A DNA stretch of 64,000 bases from Macrotrachela quadricornifera (taxonomy: Eukaryota; Rotifera; Eurotatoria; Philodinida; Philodinidae): NCBI GenBank assembly GCA_022393335.1, contig JAJEKB010021216.1, forward strand, positions 904,017 to 968,016, written 5' to 3'. The stretch's first letter is position 1. Each line of letters opens with the position of its first letter. Below are positions 1 through 12,131 of this stretch, piece after piece. The notes beneath the pieces were generated by a model. The model did not search any database, had not been told where the DNA came from, and saw only the letters and a program-made list of their open reading frames with translations. A program made the translations under genes and the position numbers.

Positions 1-1715
1 TGACCGATTTCAAGTGCTTTTTCGTAAAATGAAAGTGCTTTAGAATATTCTCCCATATTGTTATATACCCCAGCGATATTGTTATACAAAGTAGCCAATA
101 AAGGATGATTTGCAGGAAGAGTATTTTGATTGATTTCAAGTGCTTTTTCGTAAAACAAAAGTGCTTTAGAATAGTCTCCCATGTTGTAGTGCACCATAGC
201 GATGTTTCTGTAGAAAGTAGCCAAAATAGGATGATTTGCAGCAAGAGTTTTTTGACAGATATCAAGTCCCCTTTCATAGTACCAAATGGCCTTATCATAA
301 TCACCTTTATTATCTTTAACATATCCAAGGTGATTATAAAAAAGTGCTTTTTCACTCTCATCGGATGTCTGCTTGAGTAATAATGTATAGAGTTCTTCAG
401 CTCTATCGAACTTTTTCAAGTGAGCCAACAAGCTGCCTATTCGTTCCCATCCTGTCCCACGTGCACCTTTTTCTATATATTTCGTGAGTGTTCTTAGTTG
501 TTGATCATCATCTGACGTTAGTGTAAGTTCCACTTCGTAAAGTGGCTTGTTCTCGTCAATTTGTGTAAGTTCACCAATGCGGAAGACGGTGTGCATAGAG
601 AAAAGGATTTCTTCTTCGGTCTTGCAGCAACTAAATTTTTCGATAGCAGCGAATGGAGCAGATGACGCAGAAGGATGAATGGACATTCGAAAGAGAATGC
701 CGATAGTCTCGATGTTTGTTAAAGCAATTTCGGAGAATTCTTGTGAAATATCTCGTTTTGTACTGGTTGATAAGAAGTTGTTGCAAGATATAAGTCCACC
801 TTTTGTTTTACGAAGTTTCTCAAAATCTTGAGTCGATAAACCTTGTCCTCGGTAAACTATGAATGACTTGCCTTCGTAATCTCTAGCCTGTAGTTGATGT
901 AATCGTGTAATATGCTCATGTAGATCACGAATAAAGAAGCCCATGTTGATGATGGTGTCTGTCTCCAGCAGACGCAGAGCACTGTTGAGCATAGAATAGA
1001 TGAAAGATGGGAAAGTATACCACCAGATTGGTGTTTGAGCAAAGTATTCGTTCTCGAATCGAATAATATTCGTCGATGAGCCGTAGTTACCTTCGCGGCA
1101 GTAAGCGGTGAAGTTTTCGACGGATTCTTGGTCGTATTGCATTTCTAGGAGAATATTTTTGAGTATTTGAGTGTACATAAAGTTTGGCTCCAGTTGATTC
1201 AAATCTTGACTAGAATTCCCTTCATTTATCGGAATAAAGCTCATAGAAATGGAATTTTGATTGCATTGTTTTACAGCCATTTGCAATGCTTCATTAATAG
1301 GTGTAATTGATGTATATATACCTTTAACTTTAATCCATTTTTTGACCCATTGCTCATGTAGATTTTTATTACTACAGGATACGTAAATGCTATCAAGCTG
1401 AGGAATATCATAGATAAGAGGTAATATTTGTTGACCAGTTATACCTTCTACTATTAGGAAAGCTCTGATATCATCTAGTTCAGTAAGAAAATCGATGCAT
1501 TTATCTTTTTCAGTAAATACATTAACGTCGCTCACGACGTTTCTTAATTGTGTGAATGCATCTTGGCAATTTTTGTTTGATTGATCAATACCACTATCGA
1601 GCCAGATCAATACATAATTTTGAACAATTCGCTTACAAGGAGTGATAGTAGTGCCTGTTGTGGTTACAGTTAAACCAGAAGTTTTAATGTCTTCTTTTGT
1701 TTTGTGTCCATCCAT
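1..1715 (-). CDS. Mono-ADP-ribosyltransferase (R-S-E type) with C-terminal TPRs, 3' end outside window
   Basis: The frame is open from an ATG at 1715 to the window edge, so the protein is cut off after about 571 residues. The N-terminal region contains NYVLIWLDSGID and other sequence I associate with bdelloid ART proteins. The ART fold follows with all three signature strands: YRGQG (catalytic Arg near residue 289), FLSTST (near 315-320) and TEEEILF (catalytic E-x-E near 365-367). From about residue 430, tetratricopeptide repeats of 42 residues begin (YxxxLxxVxxxxGxYxKAxxxYEKAL type, as in kinesin light chain). At DNA level this gives a visible 126-bp period at 1-300. The intact triad predicts NAD:arginine mono-ADP-ribosyltransferase activity, with TPRs as a partner-binding scaffold. 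There is no signal peptide, so it is probably cytosolic. I see no intron. Substrate unknown. Confidence 0.88.
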   Translation of the reverse strand, partial: MDGHKTKEDIKTSGLTVTTTGTTITPCKRIVQNYVLIWLDSGIDQSNKNCQDAFTQLRNVVSDVNVFTEKDKCIDFLTELDDIRAFLIVEGITGQQILPLIYDIPQLDSIYVSCSNKNLHEQWVKKWIKVKGIYTSITPINEALQMAVKQCNQNSISMSFIPINEGNSSQDLNQLEPNFMYTQILKNILLEMQYDQESVENFTAYCREGNYGSSTNIIRFENEYFAQTPIWWYTFPSFIYSMLNSALRLLETDTIINMGFFIRDLHEHITRLHQLQARDYEGKSFIVYRGQGLSTQDFEKLRKTKGGLISCNNFLSTSTKRDISQEFSEIALTNIETIGILFRMSIHPSASSAPFAAIEKFSCCKTEEEILFSMHTVFRIGELTQIDENKPLYEVELTLTSDDDQQLRTLTKYIEKGARGTGWERIGSLLAHLKKFDRAEELYTLLLKQTSDESEKALFYNHLGYVKDNKGDYDKAIWYYERGLDICQKTLAANHPILATFYRNIAMVHYNMGDYSKALLFYEKALEINQNTLPANHPLLATLYNNIAGVYNNMGEYSKALSFYEKALEIG

Positions 1716-4700
1716 AATCTGTTGAATGATTCGTTAACCACCAATGTGAAATTAAATGTAGTTGATTGTTATTTAAACAAAGAGAACCTACATCATCTAT
1801 TTATATAGTCAATGTCTCAGTTCGTCTCGAATTTTCTTCTGCGCAAATTTTTTTTTGTTGACACTCAAATATAAACTCCGCCTATTTTCCAATTGAAAAC
1901 ATTGTCAGAAGGCATAGAACAAATGAACAAAAGTATTTGTTGACAATATTCGAAGAATCAAATAAAGAAGCTGACAACGTATTTTATTGTATTGTTATTC
2001 TTTCGAACGTTTTTTTGTTTTTCCACACAATTACTGTTGTGTCAATACATGGGATAGTTTCTGTTGTCGAATAAATTTGTAAAGAATAAAACAATTCATT
2101 GCTTACTCTTCATAGATTGTTTTTACGAATCTTTTCTTTCTCTACCTTTTATTCGCTTGATGTTTAGACATCGAGATTTGTTATGGCAATAATAAAAAGA
2201 AAAAGAATATTATTTCATTGACTTTTTATAGCAGGTGCTGTTGATGTTGTTATTATTGAATGAAAAATAGTGATGCATTTTGATCGAAGTAAGTATGAAA
2301 GATTTCTTGTAGTTCATAAAACAGACTATCAATAATTAATTAATAATTCAAATCAAAAATGCTATTTTTACTGTAACGATGAACATTATAGTATATTTTC
2401 GATAAATTTCGATTTAAAATGGGTATATATTTAATTGATCAGTAAATAATTTGGAACAAACAGTAATTAATTCAAAAAGCTTTAGTATTTAAGATCATGA
2501 CTATGGGTCTCGATGTTTCTATATCACTCGGTAATTTGAAAAATTCATCTTGAATCATATTGTGAGCTCAAGTTTCGGCTAATGAAAGTAAGAAGAACCA
2601 ACTTCTGGGTGGGATCTGAAAATGCCTTCAGGTACCAGAATCGTTAATTTTCAGATAGATATGAAATCTCTTATGTAAGAATGAAAAAATACAAATTTCT
2701 TGATATGGATTTTAGCTTTTTTGTATTGATTTGATGGTTTAACAGTTTCAGTTTCTTTGACGATTCTAAAATGGTTTTCTGCGTTTCTTGTCTCGACTCA
2801 GCTGTCGGTTCTCATTTTTTTAGATCACCAAACTCTACCTTGCTGATAGCAGTACCAACATTTAGCACTTGACCTCAAAACTACGACTAAACTTCATTCT
2901 CTACACTCAATTGCATACCCATTAACTATTAGTTATTTCAGCAAATATGATAGTTATCGAGCACTAAAATTTGTACTGATAACTTGTTTTATTACTTGCT
3001 AATTTTATCCATAATACTGATTAAGAAACTATGCTGATCAGTTAATTTGTATCCTATATCTACTGCTTGCGACAGTTTATTAGATAACTAGCAGAAGTAT
3101 CTGACATTACTCAAGAAAGTTCAACATATCATTTATGATAAATTGGAAACCGGTAGTCTTTTGTTTTATTTATAAGTTAGCCATCTTAAGTGTCATAAAA
3201 AAATATTCAAAATTCTTTCCATCTTTAAAGTTTTTGAAAGATTTTCACATTTCTAAATTTAGAATTTTTGCTCTGTTTAATTATTTTCTAAAACATGTTT
3301 CAAATTCTCCTGTCAAGTTTATAGCAAGAAAAGTAAAGTGTACTCTGTCCCATAGACTATGACAGAGATCTTCGGAATGCAGCTCTCGAAGGCGCAAGTC
3401 GTATTGAAAAATGAGAGGTTTTCTCAAAAACTCAGGAGTAAGCAGACATTTTACGCTTCTGGCGAGTAAAAAAACAAAAAAGAATTCATTCTAGGGTTCA
3501 TATATTCCATCTCGAGATTTGCACTGTTGACACCTCTTCTTATCTTATAGAAAATGTTCATCATGGCGCGAGCCTTCCAATGCAATGAAAGTGGCCCCAT
3601 TATGCTTCACATTTCAGTACTATACAGATTACGGTAAAACATTTATTTGTTTTATGAGTTTCTTTATTTTGAGATATATTTTTTGTAAAGTTCAACAGAG
3701 AACAAATTTACTATTGGATAGTCACCTTTAGAGCCAAAGTTCAATCAGAAATCTTTCTGCAATATAGCCTCCAAAATCTTTACCGATGAATTTATCTGAT
3801 AAGTTGACTTGTTGACTAATCAGACTTTACCATACTTGTATGCCTCAACATCTGCTGTGTCGAATGGCGACAACAGCAGGGTTTTATCCCCTTTCGTTCT
3901 CGAGTTATTGAGAAAACAGTCATACGTATGGACATTTTGGTTAGAATTAGGTATGCTCTAGTCCAGCTAGCCGTGGGTACTCAGTCGGACTGGGTAAATA
4001 TAGAAATGATCTATAGTTTATTTAATTATCGGAAGTTACATTGGATGCGTAGGTTACAACTAAATTTATTTAATTCACGCATTCTTAACATATTCATAAG
4101 GATTCAAATTTGCACTGAAGAAGCTGCGCACAAATTATAAACTTCGCGTCCTAAGAAATCTCAACTTAATTTTGTTCCCTAGACTGCACTGAGTGTCTCA
4201 GTCCCAAAATTAACTATTTGTTGATCTATACACCGTACTTCGGCTCTATTCCAGAGCAGAAACAATTCTTTTGTGAATAACCCTGACTCTTTATATGCTG
4301 TATTATGAAAGTACTCTTAGGTTTTCATCCACTATATTATTGGAGTATCCGTACGTCTGGAAATACTCTATTATAAAAATAGCTTTAAGTTATGGAATGC
4401 TATTTTATGAATGTATGATAGAGCCATTCAGTACTTTAATATATGAAAGAACCCTTAAGCCCTCGATTGCTACACTCTGGAGCCACCCTTACATTCCCAA
4501 GTGCTATACTAAGATAGTATCCTTAACTTGTCAAAGTCTAAATTATGGGATAGTCTTCGGTTCCAAAGCTTTTTCCCCTCGATGATAGTCAGGATAATAA
4601 TGCCGAAAACGACTGTTTGTTTATTTATAACGTACTATTAGAAGTTTACAGTCAAGTAAGGAGCGCATCGCTTAAATCCCCATCACATGTTGATAAGACT

Positions 4701-5280
4701 GATGAAAACTTGAATTAGGATCAAAAGAGCTGTACCAATTTATAAACTTGATTTTGGAAGAAATCTTTACCTAATGTCATTTTTATGAGATTTAGTAATG
4801 GTTTACGGTCATTTACCACACTTTAAGTTCTTACTTTCTCATAACTTAATTTTTTCATACATGAAGTTCCTCCTAGATGGAAAAAATAACACATTCCATT
4901 TGTTCAAAATTCTTCATCGATTTTTTGAACAAGTAGCATGCTTCCACACACTCTACTACTTTCCCTGCCGTAGATTCAAAATACTATTTTCTGAAAAAAT
5001 ACGCGTTTGTTTTCGTCAGTACCACTGTGGCAACAATTAAGGGAAATGCTTTTGAAGACGGAAGCCTATCCCATAATCTTGATCTTGGCAACTTAAAGAT
5101 ACTGTAATAATGTAGCAGTTGGTGATATAAAGACACCCCCATAATATAGTGCATGAGGATCTAAGGATAATACCCAGTCTCCAGTTTAGAACTGGGACTA
5201 GTCCATATACCTAGTCTTCGGGAGTCGCGGTGATTTTTACTATAAACATAGGGTACATATATATCTATATACATATTAGA
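1716..5280. other. Intergenic AT-rich region, no gene recognised
   Basis: This lies upstream of the ART-TPR gene and holds its promoter, but no clear TATA box or factor site stands out. Short open frames at 3135-3362, 3928-4140, 4295-4585 and 4798-5040 have no recognisable domains or splice context. They look like chance frames or decayed sequence. Confidence 0.6.
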
Positions 5281-5590
5281 AAGCCGCTATAGTTGAGCGT
5301 TACGCTGTTCGGCACGCTTCGACAAGATTCTGTGTTCAAACCTCAGTAACAACATCCATGAAATGACCCTGGCCAAGTCACTAACGGCTAAGCTGTCTCA
5401 AATGACTCTTGTGGAATGAATCATTCGTGTTGACTACATCTTTAGTGTGTATGTCAGACGGAAGAGGGCGCATATACCGCCATCTGTAAAAAGAAGAGAC
5501 GATAGAACACGACTGCATGTGGAAAACTAGTAATAATAACCGCGATCGACCTCAACGGGCGATAACCCGATGGGACGTTATTATTATTAC
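5281..5590 (+). mobile_element. Candidate tRNA-derived SINE
   Basis: This block is distinctly more GC-rich than its surroundings. It begins with a tRNA-like head: an A-box-like TAGTTGAGCGT at 5290-5300 and a B-box-like GTTCAAACC at 5334-5342, spaced as in a pol III internal promoter. A tRNA-unrelated body follows, and the block ends in an ATT-rich repeat tail (about 5575-5600). The acceptor-stem complementarity of a working tRNA is not evident, so I read it as a SINE rather than a tRNA gene. No target-site duplication was identified. It abuts the hAT transposase remnant. Confidence 0.5.
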
Positions 5591-5639
5591 TATTATATTA
5601 TCTGTCAAACATAGTTATTGTATTACTTCATTCGGAGCT

Positions 5640-6100
5640 GTATTAACTGTTATTGTATCATCACTGAAAGGAAGATTTAATGAAAATAATATCAAAGTAA
5701 TATTATTATGTGAAAAATTATTCTTGACAAAAGAGTTTTTAAATAATAATGAATTAAAACAAATCGTTAACTTTTACAATATGAATCGTGATGATTTACG
5801 AACTGAACAGCGTATTTATGAAGTTGCATTTGGTGAAAAGAAACAATTATCATCAACATCAGCAAGAAAGCTTTTTTGGAAAAAGTTTTCATTTATCACT
5901 TACTACAATGAATGATATATTAAAAATGTTATAGACAGTTCCAGTTAATGTATATGAATGTGGAAGAAGCCTTTCGTGCTTAAGAAAACTTAAAACTTAT
6001 CTTCGAAATACAACAGGTCAAGAGAGACTATCTAGTTTATCTATAATAAATATTGAATGCGTTTTCGATATTGATTTGGACATCATTGTCGGAGAATTGA
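5640..6100 (+). pseudogene. hAT transposase C-terminal remnant (ZMYM1/THAP12-like)
   Basis: The frame over 5640-5915 reads LKGRFNENN...LLCEKLF, like the end of the hAT transposase core. After a frameshift near 5890 and an in-frame TAG at about 5932-5934, the sequence over 5938-6093 encodes VPVNVYECGRSLSCLRKLK followed by TYLRNTTGQERLSSLSIINI. This is the hAT dimerisation domain, conserved in transposase-derived ZMYM1/THAP12-type proteins. The catalytic N-terminal part is missing. With a frameshift and a nonsense codon it cannot make a protein. The 132-residue open frame starting at 5517 joins SINE sequence to this relic and is not a gene. Confidence 0.75.
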
Positions 6101-6915
6101 TATCGAGAGAAGAAGGGAGAAAAAAAATATTTTGAAAATAAGTTGGTTATGTATATGTATTTGTAGAAGACATCATTTTATTAAAAACAGAGAATACGCA
6201 CACACGTTGAGACTGGATGGGAAGATGGGGACAGCAACAATCATGTATGTTCTAATTTTTACAATATAAAGAATTGCAAAGGATTAATACATAAGTAGTA
6301 AAAAGGAGATAAATCAAGAAAGACAAGCACGCAAAGGACAATCTGATTGCTGTAATAGTATGGATCGTGTAGTAACAGGAAAGATTTTGAAAATTCAAAG
6401 CTTTTTATCATTGTTAGCTTAAAAAATTTGTTGTCTCCCCTATCAAAATGGCGTTGTGCCGCCTATGGATGAGCATAATGATACACACATGGATGCATGA
6501 CACATGTTTGTATGCAGGTATTACGAAGTTTCATATGTATTGACGTCTATTCCTTATACTATATTGAGAATGTTACAATCATAAATAATTTCGCTAATGT
6601 TCTTCGTTCTTACATTGCTGATTTTATATTTATCAATATAGGTTTTATAATAGAAAGTTGTATATCAATATAAATGAATTATAGTACATTACAATGATTT
6701 TTAACATTTTATTTGATTCTCTTTCAAAAAAATTTACTGAAATAATAAAACACTTGGCACAAGTATTTTATAACATGCCTTTTTATTGTGTGATTATTTC
6801 TTATCAATAGGAGTACGCTCATGATCGGTTCTCTGTATATTTTTGTAGCATTTTACAGTAATTCTACATTATTGAAAAGAATAGAGAGGAACCGTAGACA
6901 TTTACCTTGTATAAT
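6101..6915. other. Intergenic, no gene recognised
   Basis: AT-rich sequence between the hAT remnant and the claudin-like gene. It must contain that gene's promoter, but no convincing core element or conserved frame was found. Confidence 0.5.
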
Positions 6916-7529
6916 ATGACAAATAATTTTAAACTATCATTTATCGCTAGTGCAGCTCTTATTGGATCAGCATTTATACTTTTCATCCTTAGCAATGCAC
7001 TTTCAACATGGTATGTACGACCTCCAATCTTTGAAATTTACAGCACGATAATAATAAATCTTATTAATTCTTTTGTTTTATGTCTTTGAGGAGTACAACA
7101 AGCAATGATTATGTAGAAATTACATATGGTATTTGGCGTCAATGTAATTTCATAGATGCTGATAATGCGACATGTTTAGATGTATCGTGTCCTTCAGAAA
7201 ATTTCAAAAGCGATTTCTGTAATAAAATTCTTGCTGCTAGAGCTTTTCTTACTTTAGCTTGTATCGTCTCTGGTATTTTTGGAATATTATCAATTCTATA
7301 TTGTGCATTATCCGGTGATGGGACACCTCGAAAATTACTCTTAACAATGAAGAGTCTTACTTTTGTATCTCTTCTTATGGGAATTATAGGTGTAGCACTT
7401 GGCATCAGTGCTACAATGACTATAGAAAACAATACTGAATTACGTTTAGGTGATGCCGCAATTATTGGAATTGTTGCTATTGGTATTAACTTAATTGGTG
7501 CTATTGTAACTGTATTAGTCAAACCATAG
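6916..7529 (+). CDS. Claudin/PMP22-family four-TM protein
   Basis: Two exons, 6916..7010 and 7091..7529, with an 80-bp GT-AG intron, give 177 residues. The splice joins a split Trp codon. There are four hydrophobic segments: one before the first extracellular loop and three after it. The first loop carries the claudin-superfamily pattern: a Trp soon after TM1, then YGIWRQC, then a second Cys (DNATC). This matches the W-[GN]LW-C-C signature, with Ile for Leu. The length fits claudin/PMP22/EMP proteins. Members act in cell junctions or as membrane organisers; the specific role here is unknown. The ATG at 6916 is the first in frame. Confidence 0.75.
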
Positions 7530-7635
7530 TTTTTTTTTTATAGTTAATGATATATACATGATAAACAAAAATTGAGCTTATAAAGATTTTTCTATTAATG
7601 ATTACAAAAAGTTATTTTTACTTATTGTATGTTCT

Positions 7636-7800
7636 CTAGACGGAAAGTATAGGGTTTAGTAACCGAAATTCATCTGTGTCTGTCTGTCCGTCCGTAATAA
7701 GGCAAAAATGGTCAAGTAACTATGGCACAAAAAGCCATTTTCATAAGGCACATATGGCCATATAATTATGGTAAAAATGAGCATTTGCTACTGAAAGTAA
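7636..7800 (+). repeat. Diverged direct copy of the left end of the 8024 element
   Basis: The sequence from 7636 (CTAGACGGAAAG, then a TGTCTGTCTGTCCGTCCG run and repeated ATGGC/ATGGTNNAAATG words) is a degenerate direct copy of 8024-8190. It is probably a truncated older insertion of the same family. The open frame at 7722-7976 lies in it and is not credible as a gene. Confidence 0.5.
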
Positions 7801-8023
7801 AATATGAACTATGCATTACTCGTTTAAAAAAAATAATTATAATCATTATTATTTTAATAACAAAATTTAAAAAAATTCATAATCATTGTCATTTTCAATT
7901 TGAAAGTAGGAGAAGCATATATGAGAACGAAAGCTTCATAAAGAACATTATTCTTCATTATCAACAACAAATGTAATAAATCCAATTTTCAAAAGGACTA
8001 CAATATATCCAAATATTTATTCT

Positions 8024-8988
8024 CTAGACTGAAAGGCTAGTATCTAGTAGCCTAAATTCACTTGTATCTATATGTCTGTTTGTCTGTCGGTAATATGGCC
8101 AAAATGCCCATAGTAATAATGGTACAAATGATCAAATAACAGCTATGATCAACATGGCCATGGTAACTGACATAAATGACCATCTATAGCTATAGTTGAA
8201 AGAAACACAGAAATGACTATAAGGATCATCTAATCATTATGATTTAAATTAGTCGACCAATACTGGTTAAAAATGACTACCATCGTTAAAATATTTAGTA
8301 TGAATAGATTATTGTTCACTGTTGTATTCACAAGCAGATGCTTTATGAATAATTTAGAATTTTATAAGTGAGTGTGAACATAAAATAATGATAAACAAAA
8401 ATCATATTTTTTTGAACAGTATAATAGACTTTTTTTCGAATATAAATAGCGCTTAAATAAAATAATTATCAAAATTCGTATTGTTCTTTACAATATCGTC
8501 GTAATTCATGACTAAATCTGAAAACACTTTATTTGCAATAAAGATAGATGAATGATCATATACCTAACAGCCCACGATATCTGATGCAAACAGTTTTCGT
8601 ATTTACATAGTATATTTTTCACGATTGGGTAGTGAAATTAATAGACATTCAGAAAAATGCCTATAATGATGCAATTTGAACTTAGACAAAGAATTATATC
8701 AAATAATTCAAAGAATATGATTTTGTTTATCATAATATTATGTTCAAACTCACCTATAAAGTTCTAATTTTTTGATAAAGCACCTACTTATTATTACAAC
8801 ATTGAGCAATAAACCAATTTCAGTAAATAATTTAACGTTGATCTTTATAATCTCATCTATGATTGTTTCAGCCATAGTTATCAGATGTTCACTATAATCA
8901 AGTTCTTCTGTTACACACAGCCTAGCATAGTAAATCCCAGTTCACAGCAATAAACAACTATATCCGCATCGCTGTACTTTCAGTCTAG
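8024..8988. mobile_element. Foldback/MITE-like element with CTAGACTGAAAG ends
   Basis: The ends are inverted: CTAGACTGAAAG at 8024-8035 and CTTTCAGTCTAG at 8977-8988. Inside, long diverged inverted arms pair; for example, the CTTTATG...GTGAACATAA...GATAAACAAAA stretch at 8340-8405 is mirrored at 8715-8785. No transposase is encoded. I could not identify a target-site duplication, so the exact limits are inferred. Confidence 0.45.
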
Positions 8989-9403
8989 GTCAAGTGAATC
9001 GACTGTCGATGAACGTTACTTGTTGTTTTATCTTTCAATAATAACCAAATGTTGAGGATAAGAGAAGGGAGAAATAAAAGATTATTAAAATTTTCATTGA
9101 AAAATGCATTTTTATATAAGATTCTCAGATATATCTACTGATTTACTTATAAGCCAATTTCGAGATATTCACCAGAGAGTTATAGTTTTCAAAATTCTCC
9201 ATTATAACAAGACGAGATATTAGAAACTCTAAAGATATGATACAATAGGATGTGTGAGGGATATTTATCCGGATTACACATAATCACAGTCATAAAACTG
9301 ATGAAAGAGATGAAAAATTTTAATAAATGGATGGGTGTCAGGTTTGATTACTTTTGCACCTATATCGTTGATTTCCATCCTTAGCTTTTGCAGCTAGCAA
9401 GGC

Positions 9404-10828
9404 CAGGCTTCGTAGTCATCCTATATTTCCTGTATGTTAGAAAATTGAACTTTTTTTAAAAAACTAATACATTTCAAATAGAAAAATACTTTGAAATACA
9501 TTTTTGTAATCGTATCTTCTAAAAGAAGTGAACAGCAACTAGTGACAATATACAGGGTGGGCCATAAATAACACGGCGATAAGAAATTAAAATATCTTCA
9601 TTGCAGCTTGAGTAAATGGGGTGATTTTTTTGTCAATTCAAGAGACATGTTCAAAGTTTGTATTCATAAAGACATGCTTAGAGAGACTCTTTGTTAAGTA
9701 TCAGTAGTGATCTCAACAAAAAAAATTTGACTTTTTCACGGATAGGAACAGATCAGTCAAAAACCAACGCATCGGAGAAAAAATTGAATATCTCTACTAT
9801 AACTCAACCAAACGGGCTGATTTTTTTACCTAGAATAGAGGTATGTTTTTGCACTTTAAATTTATACAGACACGATTAGAAAAAGCCTTTGTTAAGTATC
9901 ACTAATAATCTTCACAAAAAAATTTACTTTTTCATAGATAGGAAAAGAAAACAATGTACTTAAGAAAGGATCTCTCTAGACATGTCTTTCTGTATATAAA
10001 GCTTGGGCATGTCTCTACCATTGATAAAAATATCAGCTTGTTCACTCGAGCCAAAATGGAGATAGTCAATTTTTTTTCGACTGTGTGGATTTATTGGGTA
10101 ATCCTGACAAGTCAGGCTGTCGAAAAAGAATTCAATATCTTCATTACGACTCAAGCAAACGAGCTGATACTTTTATCAATGGTAGAATCATGTTCAAGCT
10201 TTATATACATAAAGACATGTCTCGAGAGATCCTTTGTTAAGAATGTTGTTTTCTTTTCTTATCCATGAAAATGTAAAATTTTTTTTGTTGAGATCACTAC
10301 TGATACTTAACAAAGAGTCTCTCTAAGCATGTCTTTATGAATACAAACTTTGAACATGTCTCTTGAATTGACAAAAAAATCACCCCATTTACTCAAGCTG
10401 CAATGAAGATATTTTAATTTCTTATCGCCGTGTTATTTATGGCCCACCCTGTATATATTTAAATTTTTTTGTATGCATTTTTGTTATACATTTTTTTTAT
10501 TGTATATTGTTTTTCTGAAGATATAAAGTCAATATTTGTGAAGAAATCGAACAGACATATTATTGTATTTTTTTTCCTTATTAAATATCTTATTGAAAGT
10601 CTTTCTTAGCGCATGGTTCATAAGTTCTTTTTCTGTTTTTTGCTAAGCCTGAATTATAATTGTATATGACTGTAAAAGTATCATAATGTACAGAAGCGTA
10701 TTTGGGATTTTTCAATGACAAATTATCATCCTATATAGGTCCTATATTTTAATGAAAATCCTATATAAAATTTGACTCTAAAATCCTATGCATTCCTATA
10801 TTTTGACGATAAGTCGCTACGAAGCCTG
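9404..10828. mobile_element. Possible TIR element hosting the 9553-10451 insertion
   Basis: CAGGCTTCGTAGT at 9404 is inverted as GCTACGAAGCCTG ending at 10828. CCTATATTT words recur just inside both ends, resembling hAT subterminal repeats. The 9553-10451 foldback sits between them. No 8-bp duplication is visible, so this is tentative. Confidence 0.3.
9553..10451. mobile_element. Foldback element with Tc1/mariner-like ends and TA duplication
   Basis: The element starts CAGGGTGGGCCATAAATAAC at 9553 and ends with the exact inverse at 10451. It is flanked by TA on both sides (9551-9552 and 10452-10453), as for Tc1/mariner-type insertions. The terminal arms are nearly identical over about 180 bp. 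Each arm is built from a diverged repeat of about 170-180 bp containing an AATATCTTC...AAGACATG...TTTGTTAAG core. There are three units on the left (9553, about 9770, about 9945) and two on the right, meeting at a small spacer near 10090-10130. No transposase is encoded. Open frames inside (9691-9879, 9954-10268) are products of the palindrome. Confidence 0.75.
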
Positions 10829-12131
10829 CTCTGGATGATTAATTTGAATAAAAATTTTATTAATTTTAATTGTATATCTATCGTAAACATGAACAATGAT
10901 TAGTTAAAAAAATAATCTCTCTGTAAAGATCTTTTGAGTGGTTACGAAAAAAAAAGAACTGATTATTAAATAAATATTTCAATTTCGTTTGTTTTTATTT
11001 ACGAATTCGAATTAACATATTCGAGATAATTACATTTTATTACTCAAGTAACTCTACACATTCATTTTCATGCACTATAGACAAACTTCTATACTTAAAC
11101 TATATAGATGATGTAAAAGAAAAAGCTTTTTCCACGCAATTTTTATTCATATAGACTGTTGATAGAACACTGCCGTTTTGATCATTGTGACAGTTTAAAA
11201 TTTAGTGATTTACTCGTTTTTGTTCTTGTGAGGTTATCGTAGTGATATGAGAATGAAAATTTTCTAATAAAATTTCGATATATTTTATTTTACCTCGTCA
11301 TCATTAAAATGATCAATAATTATCATCAACGTCGCAATTATTAAACCGATCGAAGAAGATTAATAATTAGTTTGTCATTCATTTGATTGAGTAAATAAGG
11401 AGAGACTAATCATTGAATAAAATATATCTCTAATAATTAAAATTTATTGCTTTAAAAGTGTTTGTTAAATTTTATTTGTAATTCTTTTGTTTAGACAACT
11501 TACGAATTAATCAATCTTGTTTGTTTGAGAAAAAAAACAATTTTTTAATATTTATTTATCTTTTTATCAAATATTGATAGTTGTAATCTACTATCGGCAG
11601 GTTTGAATTTTCTAAAATCTGTATCATTAATAAGAAACCAAAAATATTATTGCAGAATGTAAAAATAAAAATTAGGTTTCACGATAATCAATTTAATTAC
11701 AAATGACATCTATCGACATTCTAATATTTAATGGTCAATGAATCGTATAGATTGTATTAGTTAGTTGAGGTTGATTCACATGAAATAATAAGTCCATGTA
11801 TCTTTAATGTATGAGAAGAACAGGAAAAAAATGCGATAAAAAACAGACTATTTTGCTCTTCAAGAAAGGAGAATAATGCCAAAGATACATTTTCCGCTCC
11901 TGTCTCACGTATTCGAATGTTATCGTCAAAAAAACGAGCGAGTTTGATAATAAACACAATGTTTTCTTTTTATATAAATAATAATAGTCTTGTCTTTTTT
12001 CCTTTGAAATTTCTTTGATTTTGGGTACGTTTTTATCATGTAGAAGTCTTTCATAATTAAATAAGATTTATTTTCTTTATATTATCATAGTTATTTGTTT
12101 TCGAATAAAAACTCAACCATTGAATTTGCAG
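10829..12131. other. Intergenic upstream of nuclear receptor, no other gene
   Basis: AT-rich with poly(T) runs. A polypyrimidine stretch ending TTTGCAG lies directly before the ATG at 12132 and could be a cis acceptor of a 5'UTR intron or a spliced-leader acceptor. The minus-strand frame at 11757-11957 shows no domain. Confidence 0.5.

Noticed and set aside
5281..5350. Functional tRNA gene
   Set aside because: A- and B-box-like motifs are present, but no paired acceptor stem or clear anticodon arm could be formed by eye; a SINE head fits better.
5517..5915. 132-residue open frame starting in the SINE candidate
   Set aside because: It fuses SINE sequence with the hAT remnant and has no independent start or domain; only the hAT part is meaningful.
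7139..7522. 127-residue minus-strand frame
   Set aside because: Antisense shadow of exon 2 of the claudin-like gene.
9691..10268. Overlapping open frames on both strands
   Set aside because: They fall entirely in the palindromic 9553-10451 element and mirror each other.
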